DNA of 61,231 nucleotides, from positions 1 to 61,231 of IMG/VR virus record IMGVR_UViG_3300043420_000933. One strand, 5' to 3'. Below, piece by piece: positions 32,292 through 42,007 of the stretch (positions within the stretch are counted from its first letter, which is position 1; every line of letters begins with the position of its first letter). The stretch is from a virus. The translations under genes were made by a program, and so were the position numbers. The notes beneath the pieces are model-generated. The model did no database searches. It was not told the origin of the DNA and saw only the letters and a program-made list of their open reading frames with translations.

Positions 32292-35200
32292 TTAGTTACC
32301 TAGTGCAATGATAAGTGGGGTTACTGTATTTAATAAACTTTGGTTGAATGCTCTACCAGAAATTGTACCAGTCAATTGATTAATTGTTACATCATCACCA
32401 ATTTTAAAGTTACCTGCTTGGTCTGTACTGGTATAAACAACTTCACCACCATTGAGTTTGACAACTTCATTTTCTTGTATTGCGACACCACCAAGAGCAG
32501 GTTTTGCTGTATTGATGTTATTTCCAGAACCAACCCACTCAAAAGAATGTGATGATGTAATCTGGAGACTCAACCTATTAAAATAAACTGTAGTTCCAGT
32601 ACTTACTGTATTATTTAGATTTGTATTGAGAGTGACTGTTGAGATTCCTGCACTTGGTAGAGTTGCAGATTCAACGGTATAGTAGATTGGAGTTAGATTT
32701 AATGTTGCAGTTGCAGTTACTCCAGCACCAGTAGGTCCGGCAATTGTAATTTGTGGATTGTCTCCCAATCTATATTGACTACCAGTGCTGATGATGTCAA
32801 TTGATGATACTTGACCAAAAGTATTAATGTTTGCAGATGCTTCTGCTCGAATTCCATTAGGTCCAGTTGGAGAATCAATAGTTACTGTTGGTGCCTGAGT
32901 ATATCCAAATCCACCATCATCTACTGTAATACTTTGTACTTCATAATATAACTCACCAAAATGAAGAGTTTGTCCGTCATAAGGTCTTAAGTTTCCAATA
33001 CCAGAAACTTCAATAACTGCTTGGTCTGCTGCTGCTTCTGTATTTGCAATACCTGTGTAATGATAAATGGATTTGCTATTATAATCACCAACACCATCAG
33101 CAACAAGACCAAATCTACCAAAGGAAGAGTTAGAGTTTGTAATATCACATTGTCCACCAGAACCAGTAAAGATTGCAATATCATCGCAAATAGTAAAGAT
33201 AGAAACTAACTGTGCATACGCACCGTTAGTAATTGAAACTCCAATACCACCTTGATTGTATTGAGTGTAAGAGTCAACGCTCATTGTACCAGTAACACCA
33301 ATATCATCTTGGTCTCCTGGTTCTGCTTCAAATCCATCAACTTTCATTCCAATACTTCCAGGAACAAAGTTAGTGCAGTTTCTTACATAAGGACCTTGTG
33401 TGATAGGGCCAACACCTGGAGAATATGGTGGGAATACAACACCACCACCTTCATAAGTATGTGGAATCGTAGAAACACCAGTATTGACAACAAATGTAGT
33501 TCCAGTTCCAATCACTTCAGTAACTCTAAAGTCATAACCAAGATTTCCTGTTGGATATAGGGTAGTTGTTCCTGCTCCACTGGTGCAAGAGAACTCTAGG
33601 TCGTGGAGTCTTACGAACTGACCGACTTTAACAACAGCACCTGGAGCAGTGATTGTTGTGATTCCAGTTGTATTATCATAAGAAGCAGTGGTAACACCAA
33701 TGGCACGATTGACTACAAATCCACCACCAACATAGTTGTGTGCGATTGTGGAAACACCAGTGTTGATAACAAATGAACCATCATTATTAACTGATTCTAC
33801 ATCAAACTGATAACCATAAGCACCTGATGGATACCTTTGAGTGCCAATAGAACCACCAGAAGTGCAATCAAAGAGTAAATCTCTAACCTCTACGATGTCT
33901 CCTGGTTTAACTGATAATGTTGGAGCAAGTATTGTTGTTTCACCAGAAGTGTTGTCGTAAACAGCACTTGTAACTCCAACAACAGTAGTGAATCCAATAC
34001 CGGAATTTCCTGGGAATGTCGTATTGATTCCAGCACCAAGAACTGATAGTCCTTGGTCTAGGATTGTGGTTACGACTCCAACACAAGAGTAGATTGCAGA
34101 AACAACATTAGCACAAGAACCAATGTCTTCATTAGAACCAGTTGCTACATCTGCCTGCATCGCAAGGTCTTTAACTTGACTGTATTGTGTCTGGTAGTTT
34201 CCATTCCAAGAAACATTATTGATACAAGATCGAGCGATGCCTGCAGCATAGTTTAGAGCATCAATCGTTGCTTCTTTTACACTATATCCATTTGTATCGG
34301 TTCCAGTGATATGAAGAAGTGAACCAGCATCATCAAAATAAGACCTACCAGCACCAACACACTTGAGATTTCCACCTCTTGTAATGTCGTGTATAACTGC
34401 TTTCATTACATCTTTAATGTCATCACTACAGTTAATTGGAGCAATAGGACTACCAGAACCATCAACAACTACAAATGCTGGATTCTTATAGTCGGTGCTT
34501 GTTAGATAACCAACAGTTTCTGCTGCGATAAAATCTAGATTATAACGAATCATCCTTGCGGCATCAAAGAATCTATCTGTTGATACACCTGCAAGTGGTT
34601 GTAGTGCTACGATTGCAGCACCATCAGTCATTGTATTGCCAATAAAACTTAGGTCAGTAATGTGACAGCTATTATTGACATAAAATAGGTCTCTATCAGT
34701 ATACTTTGGAGTTACGACACAGTTACGAAGTTCTGTTCCCTCAACAGCAACTCTTCTTGTGAGATAGATTGGGTTTTCTTCGACATAAACTCCAGGGAAA
34801 ACTTTGATTGTATCTCCTGGGAATGCAATCGCCGCTGCTGCCTTAATAGTTCTCTTTGAGTCACTTTCGGTTAATCCACTATTTGTGTCACTACCGTTTT
34901 GAGTTACAAAGATTGTCTTACCGATTGGGAAATATGAGTCGATATTGACGACGCCTTTTCCTTGTGCCTGGGTGGATGATAACCGAACACCAATACCTGC
35001 TGTGATTTGAGTGACGATTCCGGTGAGAACTTCACCGCTTCCAAGATATGCAAGAGCATCAACTGTAGTTGCAGTTACTGTTTCTGCTACTGATACATTT
35101 GTTGCTGTGAGGAATCCAACAGTAGCAACACCAACAGATGCAAATCCTACAGTAGCAACACCAACAGATGCAAATCCAATATTTGCATTATTAATTGTTG

Positions 35201-36266
35201 CAATTCCAATAGAAGCAGCAGTAGCAACTATCCCTCCGATGAAATTGCCAGAAAATGTACCTGCAGTTAAAATACCCGATACCTGTGCATTTGCAAAAGT
35301 TCCAAATCCTATTGTTGCAATTCCAATTGACGCTCCAGTTCCAACTAACAGATTTGATGTAATTCTAGTGTTATTGATAAAATCAAGAGTAGAATCATAT
35401 GCAGAAAGTGTATTTACTCCAATTACACTACTTGCAGTAAGAATTCCTAGAGTTGCATTAGGTGAATTTAAATTAGTTGCAGTAAGAAAACCAACAGTGG
35501 CAGTTCCGGAAACACGGACATTGGTTGCTGTTAAGAATCCAACAGTAGCAGCACTTGATACTCTTATGTTTGCAAATGTTCCAAACCCAATCGTTGCAAC
35601 TCCAACAGAAGCAAATCCTATTGATGCTAAATTAATTACAGTTAAACTTGTTGTTGTTGTAAGACCAGAAACACCTAAAGAATTTATTGTTCCAATTCCG
35701 GTAATATTTAAATTAACACCAGAAACTGTTCCACCAGAAAGATTAACTGCTGTGGTAGCAGTAGCAGCATTTCCACCAATATCAATACTTTGGAAAGTTC
35801 CAGGGGTAATAATATTTGCAGTGTTTGCTGTCCCTACACTAATATCGTAAAATCCAGATAATCTTTCGGAAGGAACTATGCCATCTATAATATTTGATGC
35901 GTCGGTTAAAGAATCAGAAGAAGATGCAGAGTTAACGGAAATTGGATAATATCCAGATAATCTTGCACTACTAATTGTTCCTGCATTAATATTTGCAGCA
36001 TTCGTTAGGTTATTTGCAGTCGTTACAGATATATTATAACTTCCAGATAATCTTGAAGTGCTTACAATTCCAGATGAAATATTAGCAGCATTGTTTAATG
36101 TATCGGCACTTGTTGCGTTTCCCTCAAGAGGTCCAACAAATTTACTTGCGGTAATTGTAGTAGCACCAACTATTCCACTATTTGTGAGATTGAGATTATC
36201 CCCAGGTGCTAATTCCTCAATCTGTTGAGTTGTTGGATTTGCTATAAGTGGAAATCTGTCCGCCAT
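32292..36266 (-). CDS. Large fibre/baseplate protein with pectin-lyase-like beta helix (1324 aa)
   Basis: Residues 1-130 hold repeats of NAANISSG-STSRLSG-YNISV. Residues about 160-400 hold short repeats GFASVGVATVGF and ATVGFLTATN, in part 27-bp direct repeats (35095-35180). Residues about 435-1000 start with IFVTQNGSDTNSGLTESDS and GDTIKVFPGVYVEENPIYL, the entry of a right-handed beta helix as in pectate lyase and tailspikes. The end is beta-rich with GGFGYTQAPTVTID. Possible polysaccharide-binding or cleaving spike; no catalytic residues could be assigned. Confidence 0.8.
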   Translation of the reverse strand: MADRFPLIANPTTQQIEELAPGDNLNLTNSGIVGATTITASKFVGPLEGNATSADTLNNAANISSGIVSTSRLSGSYNISVTTANNLTNAANINAGTISSARLSGYYPISVNSASSSDSLTDASNIIDGIVPSERLSGFYDISVGTANTANIITPGTFQSIDIGGNAATATTAVNLSGGTVSGVNLNITGIGTINSLGVSGLTTTTSLTVINLASIGFASVGVATIGFGTFANIRVSSAATVGFLTATNVRVSGTATVGFLTATNLNSPNATLGILTASSVIGVNTLSAYDSTLDFINNTRITSNLLVGTGASIGIATIGFGTFANAQVSGILTAGTFSGNFIGGIVATAASIGIATINNANIGFASVGVATVGFASVGVATVGFLTATNVSVAETVTATTVDALAYLGSGEVLTGIVTQITAGIGVRLSSTQAQGKGVVNIDSYFPIGKTIFVTQNGSDTNSGLTESDSKRTIKAAAAIAFPGDTIKVFPGVYVEENPIYLTRRVAVEGTELRNCVVTPKYTDRDLFYVNNSCHITDLSFIGNTMTDGAAIVALQPLAGVSTDRFFDAARMIRYNLDFIAAETVGYLTSTDYKNPAFVVVDGSGSPIAPINCSDDIKDVMKAVIHDITRGGNLKCVGAGRSYFDDAGSLLHITGTDTNGYSVKEATIDALNYAAGIARSCINNVSWNGNYQTQYSQVKDLAMQADVATGSNEDIGSCANVVSAIYSCVGVVTTILDQGLSVLGAGINTTFPGNSGIGFTTVVGVTSAVYDNTSGETTILAPTLSVKPGDIVEVRDLLFDCTSGGSIGTQRYPSGAYGYQFDVESVNNDGSFVINTGVSTIAHNYVGGGFVVNRAIGVTTASYDNTTGITTITAPGAVVKVGQFVRLHDLEFSCTSGAGTTTLYPTGNLGYDFRVTEVIGTGTTFVVNTGVSTIPHTYEGGGVVFPPYSPGVGPITQGPYVRNCTNFVPGSIGMKVDGFEAEPGDQDDIGVTGTMSVDSYTQYNQGGIGVSITNGAYAQLVSIFTICDDIAIFTGSGGQCDITNSNSSFGRFGLVADGVGDYNSKSIYHYTGIANTEAAADQAVIEVSGIGNLRPYDGQTLHFGELYYEVQSITVDDGGFGYTQAPTVTIDSPTGPNGIRAEASANINTFGQVSSIDIISTGSQYRLGDNPQITIAGPTGAGVTATATLNLTPIYYTVESATLPSAGISTVTLNTNLNNTVSTGTTVYFNRLSLQITSSHSFEWVGSGNNINTAKPALGGVAIQENEVVKLNGGEVVYTSTDQAGNFKIGDDVTINQLTGTISGRAFNQSLLNTVTPLIIALGN

Positions 36267-36313
36267 TACTTATTGCGAGTTCTTTTTTGTTATACTATAT
36301 AGGTGCCAATGCA

Positions 36314-38158
36314 TCACAAGATATTTTGTGAATTAAATTTTCCATTATCTTCATTAAAATAATATGAATTTGGTTCAAACTCTGAAAAATCAGTAGAAAT
36401 TAACGAATTTAAATCTCTTTTCAGATTATTTAATTCAACCTGAGAATTAATTTTACCTTGCAATAAGCAAAATGCTTGTCCTTCAAGTTTATCTCTAATT
36501 CTTCTCAGTGCTAATGATGACCCTATTAAATTATCAATTTGAGGAAGATTTCTACTTATGATTGTATCTCTTTCACTTTCTTTGGTTGTTATATTAGTTG
36601 CTAATTGTTGACAATAAGAACCATCCAATCCACCAGAAGGAACTGGATAAGGACCACCTGGTGTTCCAGTATATCCAATACCATATCTAACACTTGAAGT
36701 GGAACCAACAGAAATTTTAATTGTTTCTCCTATTTCCGCATATTCTTCTGCGCTTCCCACTAAAATTCCTTCCGAATCATAAGTATATGTAATCTTTAAT
36801 GGCCAACTTCTATTTCCAAAATAATATCTTGAAAATCCTGCACCACACTCTGGTTCTGGTGCATATTTTGGTCCCAAAATTTCTTCCCATTTAAATGGAC
36901 CAACTGGTTTTCCATTATTCACTCTAACCAATTTGTGTCCAACACCAATAGTAGAATTATCTAAAACACCAACTTTTATTGGATTTATTGGATTATTATT
37001 AATATCAAATTCGAAAACATCTTCTTGTGTCTTTCTTATGACTAAGAAATTAGTACTACTTGCAGAACCAATTGAATTTTTACTTAAATTTAATGTAGGT
37101 AAAGTCTCAATAACCCCAACTTTAAAAATTTCAGGTTCAGTTGTCGCAATTCCAACTATAGCAGACTGATTTAAAATTAAACTATCAACAATAACACTTG
37201 TTGATATAAATCCTCCAATACCAGAACCACCAGCATTTGGATCCCAAATATCAGATTGCAAGATTGTTGTTGTTCCAATTCCAACAATAATTGTATTATT
37301 TGGTAAAATTCCAGAAAGATTAATCGCATAATTTGTTGATATTCCAGTTGTAGTCCCAGTCCCAACACCAGATAATATTGTACTGCCCACAGAAATGGAA
37401 CCACGAAAATCAACCGAAGACAATGAAAATAAAGTAGTTCCAAATCCAACCACTGATGGTATATTTGCCTTTGAAAATACAACAGGATTATCTATATTGT
37501 CAATTATTTCATCCCCTATTAGAATTCCTGTTGTTCCTCCTGCACTTATAATTGTGAGACTACTTTTTGCCACTCCAATATTACCATCAAAATCCAAAGG
37601 TGTGTAAACACCATAGTCTTGGTTTTGAGGTTTTCTATAGTACTTTGCACCATATTTGGAATAATCTATTCTCAAACTTGGACTTTCTTCTACAGCATAT
37701 TCTGATAATATTATAATGTCATTTACGTCACCAAATGTTTCATATGTTGATTGTTTACTTAAATTCCAATATAAACTATTAGAACACCCAGCAGCAACTC
37801 TTGCATCGTAGGCAACTTTTACTTCATTGATAGATGAATTAATTTCATTTGATAGAGAAACAATTTTTTTATCAATATTCCCAATCAAAATATCATATTG
37901 ATCAATTTTTAAATCAAGTAAAGTTAATTGATTTTCAATTTGTTTTTTCTCCTCTTCTTTGAACTTTATATCTTGTCTTAGGTCTTTTTTGAACTTTTCA
38001 GATAATGTAGTTTCTCTTTCTGTTGATTTTTTTTGAAAATCATCTAATTCAGTCAAAGAATCTGAAAAAATACTCTTTGGATAATTTCCCAAATAATAAT
38101 CTTGAGATATTCCTATACTTTCAAAGAATTCATCTATATTTTTATAATCTACTCCCAT
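36314..38158 (-). CDS. Virion structural protein with terminal coiled coils (614 aa)
   Basis: Residues 30-110 are a long predicted coiled coil (KEEEKKQIENQLTLLDLKI). The centre (150-500) is beta-rich with GSTILSGVGTGTTTGIS. Residues 510-590 form a second helical part (LATNITTKESERDTIISRN). Such helix-beta-helix proteins lie beside the gp5 spike in cyanophages; no name is certain. Confidence 0.7.
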   Translation of the reverse strand: MGVDYKNIDEFFESIGISQDYYLGNYPKSIFSDSLTELDDFQKKSTERETTLSEKFKKDLRQDIKFKEEEKKQIENQLTLLDLKIDQYDILIGNIDKKIVSLSNEINSSINEVKVAYDARVAAGCSNSLYWNLSKQSTYETFGDVNDIIILSEYAVEESPSLRIDYSKYGAKYYRKPQNQDYGVYTPLDFDGNIGVAKSSLTIISAGGTTGILIGDEIIDNIDNPVVFSKANIPSVVGFGTTLFSLSSVDFRGSISVGSTILSGVGTGTTTGISTNYAINLSGILPNNTIIVGIGTTTILQSDIWDPNAGGSGIGGFISTSVIVDSLILNQSAIVGIATTEPEIFKVGVIETLPTLNLSKNSIGSASSTNFLVIRKTQEDVFEFDINNNPINPIKVGVLDNSTIGVGHKLVRVNNGKPVGPFKWEEILGPKYAPEPECGAGFSRYYFGNRSWPLKITYTYDSEGILVGSAEEYAEIGETIKISVGSTSSVRYGIGYTGTPGGPYPVPSGGLDGSYCQQLATNITTKESERDTIISRNLPQIDNLIGSSLALRRIRDKLEGQAFCLLQGKINSQVELNNLKRDLNSLISTDFSEFEPNSYYFNEDNGKFNSQNIL

Positions 38159-38160
38159 AA

Positions 38161-39018
38161 TTAAATCACCTCAGGATAGTTGTTATTTTTTTCTTCTTCA
38201 TATTCTACAATTAATTTATCTACATCTTTTCTTTCTGCATATACAATATAACTACAATCAACTGGACCACCAGCATTATTTACTATATTAATTCTACAAC
38301 CCCATTCAATGTTCTTAACATAAAGTTCTTGATAAAATGAATGAGGTGTTAAACTTATAGTAATTGTTTCCGGATCTACGAGACCTCTCCAATAATCCGG
38401 AAGTTCAATTATATTTGAATTGGTGAGTCTTCCACGATAATATACTCCAATTTCTGGTCCTTCTAAGCAAGTATGAACTAATCTGTGCCCTTGTTTTATT
38501 GGGTGTGGTATGTCGAATTTTTTAAATGGTGCTGCAACTGATGCAAATACTCCCAGTTTTGCTTCACAAGTTCCAAATAACCCAAAAGTTGCTTCTATCT
38601 TTGGAGTTATTGTGACTGCATTACAAGCCTTTGGGCCATTAGTAATTTGAGCTGCATTGTTTAGTTTCAATCCAAAAATTGCTTTCATTGCAGAGGCAAT
38701 TTCTGCTCCAAGTTTATTAATAAATCCAAGTTTATTTGTAACTGCAGTATCATTAATAACTCCTGCAGTGTTTGTGATGCCAGCAAAATTTGATATTCCA
38801 GCAACTTCAAGAGACACAGGAGCAGCAAGTCCAGGCAAAGGTGGTCCAATCATACAAGTTGCTCTTGCCACTCCAATCTGTGGAGTTAAACCAATATAAC
38901 AAGGACCATTGATGACTGCAGTTCCTGGGGTGAGTTTATCGGTAGCAGTCAAAAAAGACATATCCAATTGACCTACAATTAACTTTTCACCAGCATTAAC
39001 AACTGTAAAATCTGCCAT
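38161..39018 (-). CDS. Spike-region virion protein with conserved C-terminal domain (285 aa)
   Basis: Residues 1-160 are repetitive, beta-helix-like and rich in alanine and isoleucine. Residues about 165-275 form a conserved domain: KKFDIPHPIKQGHRLVHTCL, EGPEIGVYYRGRL, ELPDYWRGLVDPETITI and GGPVDCSYIVYAERKDVD, very frequent at the C-terminus of cyanophage fibre and spike proteins. Its place directly after the spike gene suggests a baseplate tip or associated fibre. Confidence 0.75.
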   Translation of the reverse strand: MADFTVVNAGEKLIVGQLDMSFLTATDKLTPGTAVINGPCYIGLTPQIGVARATCMIGPPLPGLAAPVSLEVAGISNFAGITNTAGVINDTAVTNKLGFINKLGAEIASAMKAIFGLKLNNAAQITNGPKACNAVTITPKIEATFGLFGTCEAKLGVFASVAAPFKKFDIPHPIKQGHRLVHTCLEGPEIGVYYRGRLTNSNIIELPDYWRGLVDPETITISLTPHSFYQELYVKNIEWGCRINIVNNAGGPVDCSYIVYAERKDVDKLIVEYEEEKNNNYPEVI

Positions 39019-39020
39019 AA

Positions 39021-39590
39021 TTAATCAGAACAAATGGAAGCAAAGAATTTTTTAAATCTGGCAATAGCATCTAATATTTTACCTAAAACTGAAGATTTAT
39101 CCGAGTCTATTCCTGATTGAACTTCTGCTTGTGTATTTGCACTAACGGATGCAGTTCCTCCTGTTACTGAAGCATTATTTGATGCTGCAATTGTCACATT
39201 TGTTCCTTGTGCAGTAATCGTTGGAGCATCTAAATGTACTATTTTGGATGCTTGAAATGTGATTTCTCCTCCACCCACACCATCAACAGCAACAAAACGA
39301 ATGTTTGCTGCTTTTATTGTAATAGTTCCTAAAGGTGCTTCTAATATTATTCCTCCATTTTCAGCACGAATAATTTTTGCTGGTTCTTGTTCATTTGTTA
39401 TTTTTCTTCCAACAACTTCCTTTGATGTTTTATCTGCAATAAGATCTAAATCACCATTTTCATAGTAAATAAATCCTTGTCCCTTCTTTGTTGTGCAAGA
39501 ATAATCTATCTTCCCATTATGAGGACTTTCTACTCCACAGGCTTCTATAAAATGATCAGTTTGTCTTAAATGCGGATCTGGAGTTGTCAT
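39021..39590 (-). CDS. Separate baseplate spike (gp5 C-terminal-like beta helix, 189 aa)
   Basis: ATG at 39590 (MTTPDPHLRQTDHF) overlaps the gp5 stop; an upstream in-frame codon is TTG. Residues 40-150 consist of regular short beta strands with IILEAPLGTITIKAANI and ITFQASKIVHLDAPTIT, the look of the gp5C/VgrG needle helix. A helical tail with two cysteines ends the protein. In T4 this needle is part of gp5; here it is its own gene. Confidence 0.75.
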   Translation of the reverse strand: MTTPDPHLRQTDHFIEACGVESPHNGKIDYSCTTKKGQGFIYYENGDLDLIADKTSKEVVGRKITNEQEPAKIIRAENGGIILEAPLGTITIKAANIRFVAVDGVGGGEITFQASKIVHLDAPTITAQGTNVTIAASNNASVTGGTASVSANTQAEVQSGIDSDKSSVLGKILDAIARFKKFFASICSD

Positions 39591-41800
39591 ACACAATCTA
39601 TCACTGAGGTTACTGCGATTCCAGAGACTGCTGGAATACCAGTTGTTGAAGAATAATTTGGAGTAAATTGCATAACTGGAATGAGTTCTGCTCCTACCCC
39701 TGTGCTGGTATTTATAGTTAATATAGGAATGTCCTTAAATCTTCCAGTAATATTTGTCGGCATTTTAATATCCACAATTGCTCCACTTTCTGGAGAAACA
39801 ATTAATTCGTAAGTATTTTCCCCATCTATAACTTTATCTCCAGTTGTATATCCATAACCTGGTTTATCCACAACAATGTCAGTAACTATTCCTGTTATAG
39901 ACGAACTTATTCCAGGTGCAGTTGTTCCAAGACCAACTACGTTCGTTGCAAGACCAATATTACCTTTACAATAACCATTTCCAGAATTTAGAATTATAAC
40001 TCTATTGATTCCACCATCTTTTTCATCAACTTCAATTCTTGCAGTTGCACCTAAACCATAATTACTTTTATCGACAATTCTAACATCTGTTGTTCCATTT
40101 TGATAACCAAATCCTCTATTGATAATTTGAACAGAGAATATTTTACCACCATCACTAACTATTGGAATTGCTTTAGCACCGACTCCATCACCAGTGATAT
40201 AAACCTGTGGTGGTATGCAAGTTTTCCATCTACTTCCAATTGGCATTCTCATTAAATCATCTTGATTTTGTGGATTGATAACTTTAGAAGAACAAGATAC
40301 ATTGCTAAGTGCTCTATCAATTAATCCACCAAATCCAGATCCAAATGTATCAACTGCAGAATACAGAGAAGTATCACGAAGAGAATCTTCTATTGCATTT
40401 CCTGCTTGAGCAGAAGTTTTAAACACATTTACACTACTAACCATCTTCTTCCAATCATCTGCCTCTTTCTCACTTGGACCAAACTTTGCTGCCCAAGTAT
40501 AAGGTTGTTTGCAAGCAAGTCCAGTACATTCAAGAAAACTAAAAATTTGAGATGCCAATGAACTTGCTTGATTTAAAATTCCAGAAATTGTTCCCAATCC
40601 ACCAGTTAACCAACTAATACCAGACATTATTCCAGATAATGCGTTTTCAATTGAATCCATTAATTTAGCAAGGATACCAGCAGTCCATTCTTCTGCCGCA
40701 CAAAGAGGAACATTTACTGTTCTATTCACCAAATCACTTAATGCATCTGTAATAAAATCCAAAAGACTTGATGGAAGTTTTTCTAGAATACAAAAAATTG
40801 CATCAAGAATTTTCTTCATTGATTCCAAAACAATCTTTTGTTGAGGCTGTGGGACAACAAGACCAACTAATTTTCTAAATGCCCAAGTAATACATTTAAA
40901 AATTGTGTTTCTTAAATTATTAATAATCAGTTTTACGATGCCAAGTATAGACCTAGCAGTATTACGAATTTGGTTTTGTATATCTACAATTTCATTTAAT
41001 ACAGTATCTACATAAACATCTAAGTATCTATCCAATCCATTTGTAATTGCCATAAAGCTTTGAAGAGCTTGTGAGATATCTCCAATTAATCCATTTTGAC
41101 AACCATTAGGTATTGTAATTTCTATGTCTGCCTTTTTTGCAACTTGCCAAATTGATGCAGCATCAAATTGAAGTCTATCTCCATACTGAGGAAACACACG
41201 AGTAGTCCCAGTATAAAATCCAACATTTGAATTAAAAGCAAGATCTACTTTATCTTTTGTTGATAGTGGAGAAGTTTCTGTTTGAGGATTTTCAGGAACA
41301 ATGGACTTACGTTTTCTTGCACTTCTTTGAGTTGCTGGGATGTTATTTCCAGGATGACCAGTGAATGGTTTAAATTGAGAACTTTTTTCTTTTGCTATTG
41401 ATTCTTCACTAATTAAATTCTTAACACCATCACTACGATGAAGCAACCCAATTACCACTGGTTGCTGGGCATCGTCACCATCAATAAAAAATCCAAAGCA
41501 AGTCTCCCCACCTTTTAGATTGGTTGTAGCACCCATTCCACCCTGACTACTTCCAAATGCAGGGTCCATCATAATCTGTGCCCAAGGCAAATCATCGTCA
41601 GGAAGGACATTGCCATCAAAAGTATGATGTCCAACAATCCTTACTTTACATCTTGCTGCCCATACTTTACCATCGGAACCTTTTTCTTCGGAAAACTGAG
41701 ACTTACTTTTCCAAGAATTTTGATTTGCTACTTGACCAATCCACCAATAAAAACCATCTTTGCCGATGTAATTGGATTTTAATAATGCTTCTTCAATCAT
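39587..41800 (-). CDS. 5: Baseplate hub protein gp5 (OB-fold, no lysozyme)
   Basis: Residues about 15-125 match the gp5 N-terminal OB fold: GFYWWIGQVANQNSW, RCKVRIVGHHTFDGN, LPDDDLPWAQIMMDP, GETCFGFFIDGDDAQQPVVI. Residues 200-480 are long amphipathic helices (RSILGIVKLIINNLRNTIF), and 540-730 are beta units with GFGYQNG and GYGYTTGD. The T4 lysozyme domain is absent; cell-wall activity is carried by the two hub lysins upstream. The product should form the trimeric hub below gp27. Confidence 0.85.
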   Translation of the reverse strand: MIEEALLKSNYIGKDGFYWWIGQVANQNSWKSKSQFSEEKGSDGKVWAARCKVRIVGHHTFDGNVLPDDDLPWAQIMMDPAFGSSQGGMGATTNLKGGETCFGFFIDGDDAQQPVVIGLLHRSDGVKNLISEESIAKEKSSQFKPFTGHPGNNIPATQRSARKRKSIVPENPQTETSPLSTKDKVDLAFNSNVGFYTGTTRVFPQYGDRLQFDAASIWQVAKKADIEITIPNGCQNGLIGDISQALQSFMAITNGLDRYLDVYVDTVLNEIVDIQNQIRNTARSILGIVKLIINNLRNTIFKCITWAFRKLVGLVVPQPQQKIVLESMKKILDAIFCILEKLPSSLLDFITDALSDLVNRTVNVPLCAAEEWTAGILAKLMDSIENALSGIMSGISWLTGGLGTISGILNQASSLASQIFSFLECTGLACKQPYTWAAKFGPSEKEADDWKKMVSSVNVFKTSAQAGNAIEDSLRDTSLYSAVDTFGSGFGGLIDRALSNVSCSSKVINPQNQDDLMRMPIGSRWKTCIPPQVYITGDGVGAKAIPIVSDGGKIFSVQIINRGFGYQNGTTDVRIVDKSNYGLGATARIEVDEKDGGINRVIILNSGNGYCKGNIGLATNVVGLGTTAPGISSSITGIVTDIVVDKPGYGYTTGDKVIDGENTYELIVSPESGAIVDIKMPTNITGRFKDIPILTINTSTGVGAELIPVMQFTPNYSSTTGIPAVSGIAVTSVIDCV

Positions 41801-42002
41801 CGTAAATTTTACATTCAGAGGAGTCAGGATTTAATGAACAAAATAATTCAAACGTTGTTGGTGTTTGAGTTGCCGTAGGATTATTTTTTTGATACTCAAA
41901 AAGGTCTTCAAGGTATGAACTCAAATATCTTTTTCTTTGCTTATTTATTGAGGATTCTTCCAACTCCTCACAAATTTCGTTTATAGTTTCTTGTAAATCC
42001 AT
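41793..42002 (-). CDS. Small conserved hub-region protein (69 aa)
   Basis: Acidic helical protein, MDLQETINEICEELEES..., ending FELFCSLNPDSSECKIYDD. This pair (helix plus LNPDSxECKIY end) is regularly found next to gp5 in T4-like cyanophages. Overlaps gp5 by eight bases. Role unknown, possibly assembly chaperone. Confidence 0.7.
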   Translation of the reverse strand: MDLQETINEICEELEESSINKQRKRYLSSYLEDLFEYQKNNPTATQTPTTFELFCSLNPDSSECKIYDD

Positions 42003-42007
42003 TTTTC

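Noticed and set aside
35011-35850. 279-codon plus-strand ORF
   Set aside because: Mirror image of the short GFASVGVATVGF repeats in the fibre gene on the other strand; no ribosome site or promoter.
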